Below, piece by piece: positions 59,061 through 64,000 of a DNA stretch of 64,000 nucleotides. Made by a program: the position numbers and the translations under genes. This stretch comes from Spirometra erinaceieuropaei. Lineage: Eukaryota; Platyhelminthes; Cestoda; Diphyllobothriidea; Diphyllobothriidae. The notes beneath the pieces were generated by a model that was not told where the DNA came from, made no database searches, and saw only the letters and a program-made list of their open reading frames with translations. The stretch covers positions 442,872-506,871 of the forward strand of contig CACRXP010000002.1 of assembly GCA_902702965.1 (NCBI GenBank), in the 5' to 3' direction. Each line of letters opens with the position of its first letter. The first letter of the stretch is position 1.

Positions 59061-62000
59061 CCATAACGCACACTCACCATGATTTTACACACAATAAGAG
59101 AAGAGGGGAGGGGCGGCTCGGATCCCATGGAGTGGGTGTGCCATAAAGGTAACATTAGAAAACAGCCATTGCAGTCTAACTGTCAGTCCGCCGCGCCGCA
59201 CAAACTCACACTGGGCTGACTGCGAGGTCCAAATTATCCCATCAGTTGGCAGCCTTCCAGACCACGACTTTTATCCTACCGTTATAGCTTTCAACGCGTC
59301 AGATTGTTTTTAGTGAAGAAAATGAGCTGAGACCGGCGTTATCACCCTCTCTTCCCAGCCTCAGGCACTAGTTCACCGCCACAGCCGGTCAGACGACTGC
59401 TGCGGGGAGTCGCCTAACAGGCGTGTCTCAACCTCCGGCTCGTAAAGTCGATCGATATTTCTCTCTTCACCGTAGCCCCGCACGAAGTTCGTGCGCGTAC
59501 ACTTCGATTGACACTTGCCTTGTGAGACGGCTGGCTGCTACTACTTGCCGAACTGCGTTTATGCTACATCGCCCCAGTAAACCTTGGCCATCTAACCGTC
59601 CTCCATGCCTTCGGATCTGGGAACCTTCAAGTTGTCGACACTGGCACCTCGACAAGTTTGCCGCCTGAAGCTAATAGCTCAAAGAATTTGACTTTTTTGC
59701 GAATGGGCACTGTGGCTCGAGCTGCAGTCTTCACAGGCAGTCATATAGCCATGAGCCATCAGCAAAGTAGTGGGATATTAATTAACTAGGAGAAGCTGGG
59801 TTGGTGATTTATTGCTCTGTTTTCTCTGCTGCCCAGCCATACCAGTTGGAAAATAGTCAGCTAATGATTGTGACAGGCACATCGGAAATGCAGAACAAAT
59901 ATAAACGCCGGAATTGATTAGAACTGCATTTTTGCCACCGCTTATCACCTGCTTCCTGTCACTTCTGAACACGGCTGACACGCAATGAGTACGCTTCGGG
60001 TCTAGTTGGTTCAGAAATTCGATATGGAAACGGCAAAGTCATATTTCTGGCCACCTTTTTACTATAAATAGTCCACATTCTACGACTAAATTCGCAATGG
60101 AAATGGAGGAGAAAAACAAGTTGTCTTGCTTGTACGCCCTCGCGGATCGACAGAAAGACAGTTTAATCGTACGACCAGTCTTCTAGGGCCATATATAGAA
60201 GGGTCAGTCTCAGCACTTCATGAGTTTCTTGCCAACCTTGCCATAAATACTCGACAGAGCAGGAAAAAGTAATCTAACGAAAAACTGTGCTTTGAATTAT
60301 TTTCACCTGAAAACAACCCCAGTCAAACACTGTTATCCAGCCTGTTTTTTCCCGAGAAACACCAATCCCCTGCGGCAAAAAAACGAGCCGGCCAGTTCTG
60401 ATAAAGCGGTTTGCGATATTCTTGCCCTCTTAGGACGACTATATTTCCAACAGTCAAATAACGGCAGCGATTCACCATTTGAGTGCTTACAATACAGCCC
60501 GGACCATAGTTGGCAGTCCTAAGGGGACTGTTCCAGTTAAAGAGACGAACCATGTCCTGCCGATGCACGCCACCTCAAACTGTTTTGTGCACTCATCTGT
60601 ACGCAGAGCACCTGGAAGCCAGGCCAGTTGAGCGCTTGCCTAAATGGCTTTTAAAGTCAGGAAACAAGATCCCCCACCCTTCTATCCCTAAATACTTCCC
60701 AGATAGTAGACGCCCTGATGACCTAAAAAAGAGCCTTCCGGTTTCATGGTGGCGCGTGGACAGCTCAGAAACTGCGCCACTTGGAACTAGCCCGCATTTC
60801 GAGGAAAAAACCCGACCATATGCCTAACTTGCCCTTCCACTGTGAAGTCCTAACACTAATGATTCGCACAATACTTTGCATGGTGTAATGTTTTTTTTCA
60901 TTTTTCTGTCGCATTTAAGTGACTTTTTACTTTGTCGGTTAGGGCGTGTGATCTGAACAATGACCTCGCTGATTTTATATTGATTTCTGGAACAAATTCA
61001 GTTTACTGTGTAATCATTACTCGTCATCCATATTGTAAATCGACGGTACGAAGTGGATAAGGAGTTGGGAACTTTCTTCGTACTGATGAATGTGGCCGAA
61101 TTTGGTTGTTTTAAATTCAAATCAAGGCCAAAACGCCTCAAACCTGAAGTATGTACCATATGTTTCTTCAATCTTTAAGCACAGTCCCTATGATTGTGTC
61201 TTACAAAAGTTCATTTCATGTTCGCTTTTTTAGTGAAGGCAACGATATAGAGGAGGACCCCACTTAACTGTCAGTAGACTGTGGATCGTGCCATACGTGA
61301 TTTATGGTGAAGGGAGTTTTGTGGGTGGGGCAGCACGCTAGACAGTAAGCTGCCTGGACTTATGCCGAAAGTCTTGTCCTATGTTATTATACGCCAACGG
61401 AAATGAGAGTAGTAATTAAACAATAAACAAAAGGAAAATTCCACAAAATAACGGATTTTGAGTTGTGAGGTCGTGGGAAGCGATCGTTCTTCGCAGTGTA
61501 ATTTCTGCGACAGCCTGCAAATGTATGCCAAGATAAAACCCCATATGACACGATACACAGTCTGTTGACGGTTAGGTGGGGTCCTTCTCGATACCGTTGC
61601 CTTGGTGAATCTGAATACCTCTGCGGAGCAGAGACTCTGCAGTCTGCGGAGCATTTGGGGAACACGGAAAAAAAGGGTTTTGCATTTGACAGAAAGCACA
61701 GTCATCCAGTCCGACAGTCGGAGTGATTAAACCGAGAGCGACAGGTAAAGGATCAGAATGGCGGCCCTGGTTCTAGGAAGTAAACTGCTGTTCTAAACAC
61801 CAACGTCAGTCAAAGTCAATGCTAGCGAGTGCGTAGTTTAACAGGTTTGGGTGAGAAGTCTTCATTTTACTTCGAGTTAGTCTTTAGGCAGCAGACTGTC
61901 TGTGTGAGATAGAGAGAGAGAGAGTGCCTACTCTGGATGCGTGCAAACTGTCCCCTTTTCATATTCTAAGAAGAGCAACAAGAAGATGGGTAAGGACTGT

Positions 62001-64000
62001 CAGCTGGTGATCCCGGTTTAAGGGGAAACTGAGTTTTGGTGCAAATGAAGAATCTTCGGCAGGTTGCACATATACCGACATGTGCGGGCTACTGTTAGGA
62101 TACTGAGCTGTAAACGTGCGCGTTGTCATCCCCAAAGTCGGCGCTTTTGTCTTATTTTTCGCACAGTTTGACTAGTCGTCGAACTTTAGAGAAGATGCGA
62201 CAAAGAGGCAGGGAAAAACCGAAAAAATGTCACTCGCTACTGGCTACCCCAAGTGCAGGACTATGCATACAGCAGGTTAATATCACTTTCTGTCAAGTGA
62301 ATTGCACCAATTAGTTTAATGATCCGGAGAAATCCGTACATGCAAGATTGCCAGATGCCTTTTACAGTCCAGTGTTAGCATAATTTTTTCCCTGTTTTAA
62401 ACACTACTTCAGTATTTTAGCCGGTTTTTGCAAGCATTACGCAAGCCAAGGGCAATATTCGCTTTGACCAGCTCGAAAATCCATGCGTCATTTGTGTACA
62501 GGTTTTGTTCCTCTTGTACTAATTAATTAAAGGTCACAACTCAAACTAGTAAGATTATCAAGTGATCGGCTCAGCGTTGGGAGACGGGAGTTTTCAGACA
62601 GTCGATGTCGTCATCGTGCGCTCTGATTCAAAATTTGTGTGTTTTTATGCCGTGAGCAAGCTTCACATGCCCTGCCATCGAAATGACTAGTGTCGACAAC
62701 TTGTGACCAAAAGCAAGACATTTGCAACCCCAAGAACAACACCTACCAGAGACACAATAGATACTGACGAGTAATGGCCTGCAAAATGAGTAGATGCGAT
62801 TTTTTCAGCTTGTGAATAATCTCCAGCCGTTTTCGGATTCTTTTTCACACCTCTGTTTGATATTTTAATCGCACTACGACATAAGAGCGCACTGTGGAAA
62901 GCGCTTTAACTTGTTTGATCAACCGGAAATTCACCGTTCCCAGCCAAGTTGACTTCTTGCATTAACACATTGACTTGATTATTGATTTAATAACAGACCA
63001 TTCGTCAGTCTGTCTTCTTGGAAGTTACTTTAAAACAGCCCGAAGCATGACGCTGACTGGGCGCGCGTATGTGAATAGTGCACAGTAAACATCCTGCTTG
63101 TTAATTTACTGCATAGAACACCACCTGAACTAATGTTCATTTTTTCAACTGCTGTCGTTCATCTCGCTCCAAGGAACCGGGAAGGAGCTGAGACAAGCTT
63201 CACAAATGACGGCAGGTTGTAAAAAGCAAACTCATTTAGGCTGTACTCCTGGGCATACATAGCGCCAGTTTAGCTCTCAGTTTTCCAGCACTGAAGGCTG
63301 CTTTAGACCCCACTGGACCACATTCATCACTTCCGTCCAAGTGCCCATCATGACGACGGCACGAGAGGACTGTGACGAGTGTCTAGTATCGATCCTATGC
63401 GCTTTTTCCTAAGTGCCTAAAAATCGGGTTTGACCCCTCTTCTGAATCGCAAGTTGCTGATAACTTATTTGGCCATGAGCCCAACGTCTGTTAGTCTAAT
63501 TGCTGCTTAAAATGTAAAGCGGCTGTCATCGATAGTTTTGGCTAGACTTTTGAGGTCCTTCGCAAACAGATAGCTAGGGACTCTTTCGCAATGGAATATC
63601 CTTGGACCATCACGTAAATTGCGTTATTTTTGTTAGTCACCCAAAGACGGACTCATAGAAACACTCGATTTCTTTATGCCCAGCCCTAGTCCATCAGAGG
63701 CTTGAAGAAAAGGCCAAAGAAGAGGCCTGAAATGGGTTTGCGAATTTTCTCATAGGGCAGGCTAAACTTGGTTGCCCTGGATATCGGTCAGTAACCGCAT
63801 GTAACATGGAGAGGAACGAGACCTTCGGAGGCTTTGTGTGAAAGGTGTGTGAATTTGTGTCTTTTTCTAACTTCTCAGTGCCTCGGTTATCTATAAACGA
63901 GAGCCTTTGACGGCGGCACTTCCTGTTACCAGTCTAAGACAACATCCGCAAAGTACCGCCCTTGGCATGTGAGGGCTATTTCAGGTCTCCTGAACATCTC
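59061..64000. other. No recognised gene to the window end
   Basis: It contains the second copy of the short dispersed repeat (about 59235-59312) and a (GA)n tract at about 61908-61925. Frames up to about 108 codons (61379-61705, minus; 60510-60827, plus) lack recognisable motifs. No cadherin-type exon, RNA gene or transposase was seen. Confidence 0.35.

Noticed and set aside
1..64000. CRISPR array, bacterial operon or prophage
   Set aside because: No regularly spaced short repeats, no ribosome-binding-site-led gene strings, and the only confident gene is a spliced metazoan cadherin.

Overview
This is eukaryotic, apparently metazoan nuclear DNA. It has one clear protein-coding exon with a splice donor, very long gene-poor stretches, and many decayed transposons. 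The protocadherin, Penelope-like, mariner, tRNA-SINE and foldback-element content best fits a flatworm, perhaps a large-genome tapeworm. That species-level placement is inference, because no taxon-diagnostic gene is present.

Layout. Positions 1-735 hold the decayed remains of a mariner (DD34D) transposase on the minus strand, cut by the window edge. From about 900 to 14000 the DNA is AT-rich and carries old and young copies of a long-inverted-repeat (foldback) element, a tRNA-derived SINE and one copy of a roughly 600-bp dispersed repeat. A 77-base assembly gap (14098-14174) is followed by a GC/pyrimidine-rich stretch. The only confident gene follows: a protocadherin-like first coding exon (15000-17300, plus strand). 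It encodes a signal peptide and five cadherin repeats, and ends at a phase-0 GT splice donor. No later exon of this gene could be recognised in the remaining 46.7 kb. Either the intron is very large or the other exons are too short or divergent to see by eye.

The stretch from 17301 to 64000 is mostly repeat-derived. It holds a trinucleotide array, telomere-like (TAACCC/GTTAGG) degenerate arrays, two more SINE copies, five young near-complete foldback elements of about 970-990 bp plus older ones, and a decayed Penelope-like retroelement (reverse transcriptase palm plus GIY-YIG endonuclease). Next to the Penelope remnant is a 173-bp-arm inverted repeat. A separate 42-nt sequence at 38303-38344 folds as a minimal hammerhead ribozyme.

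The most notable items are the foldback family with Tc1/mariner-type ends (TA target duplication, CAGT...ACTG termini), the hammerhead-like motif, the Penelope/inverted-repeat association, and a 131-bp mini-element whose 19-bp inverted repeats enclose telomere-like DNA. I see no operon, CRISPR array, rRNA gene or confident tRNA gene.
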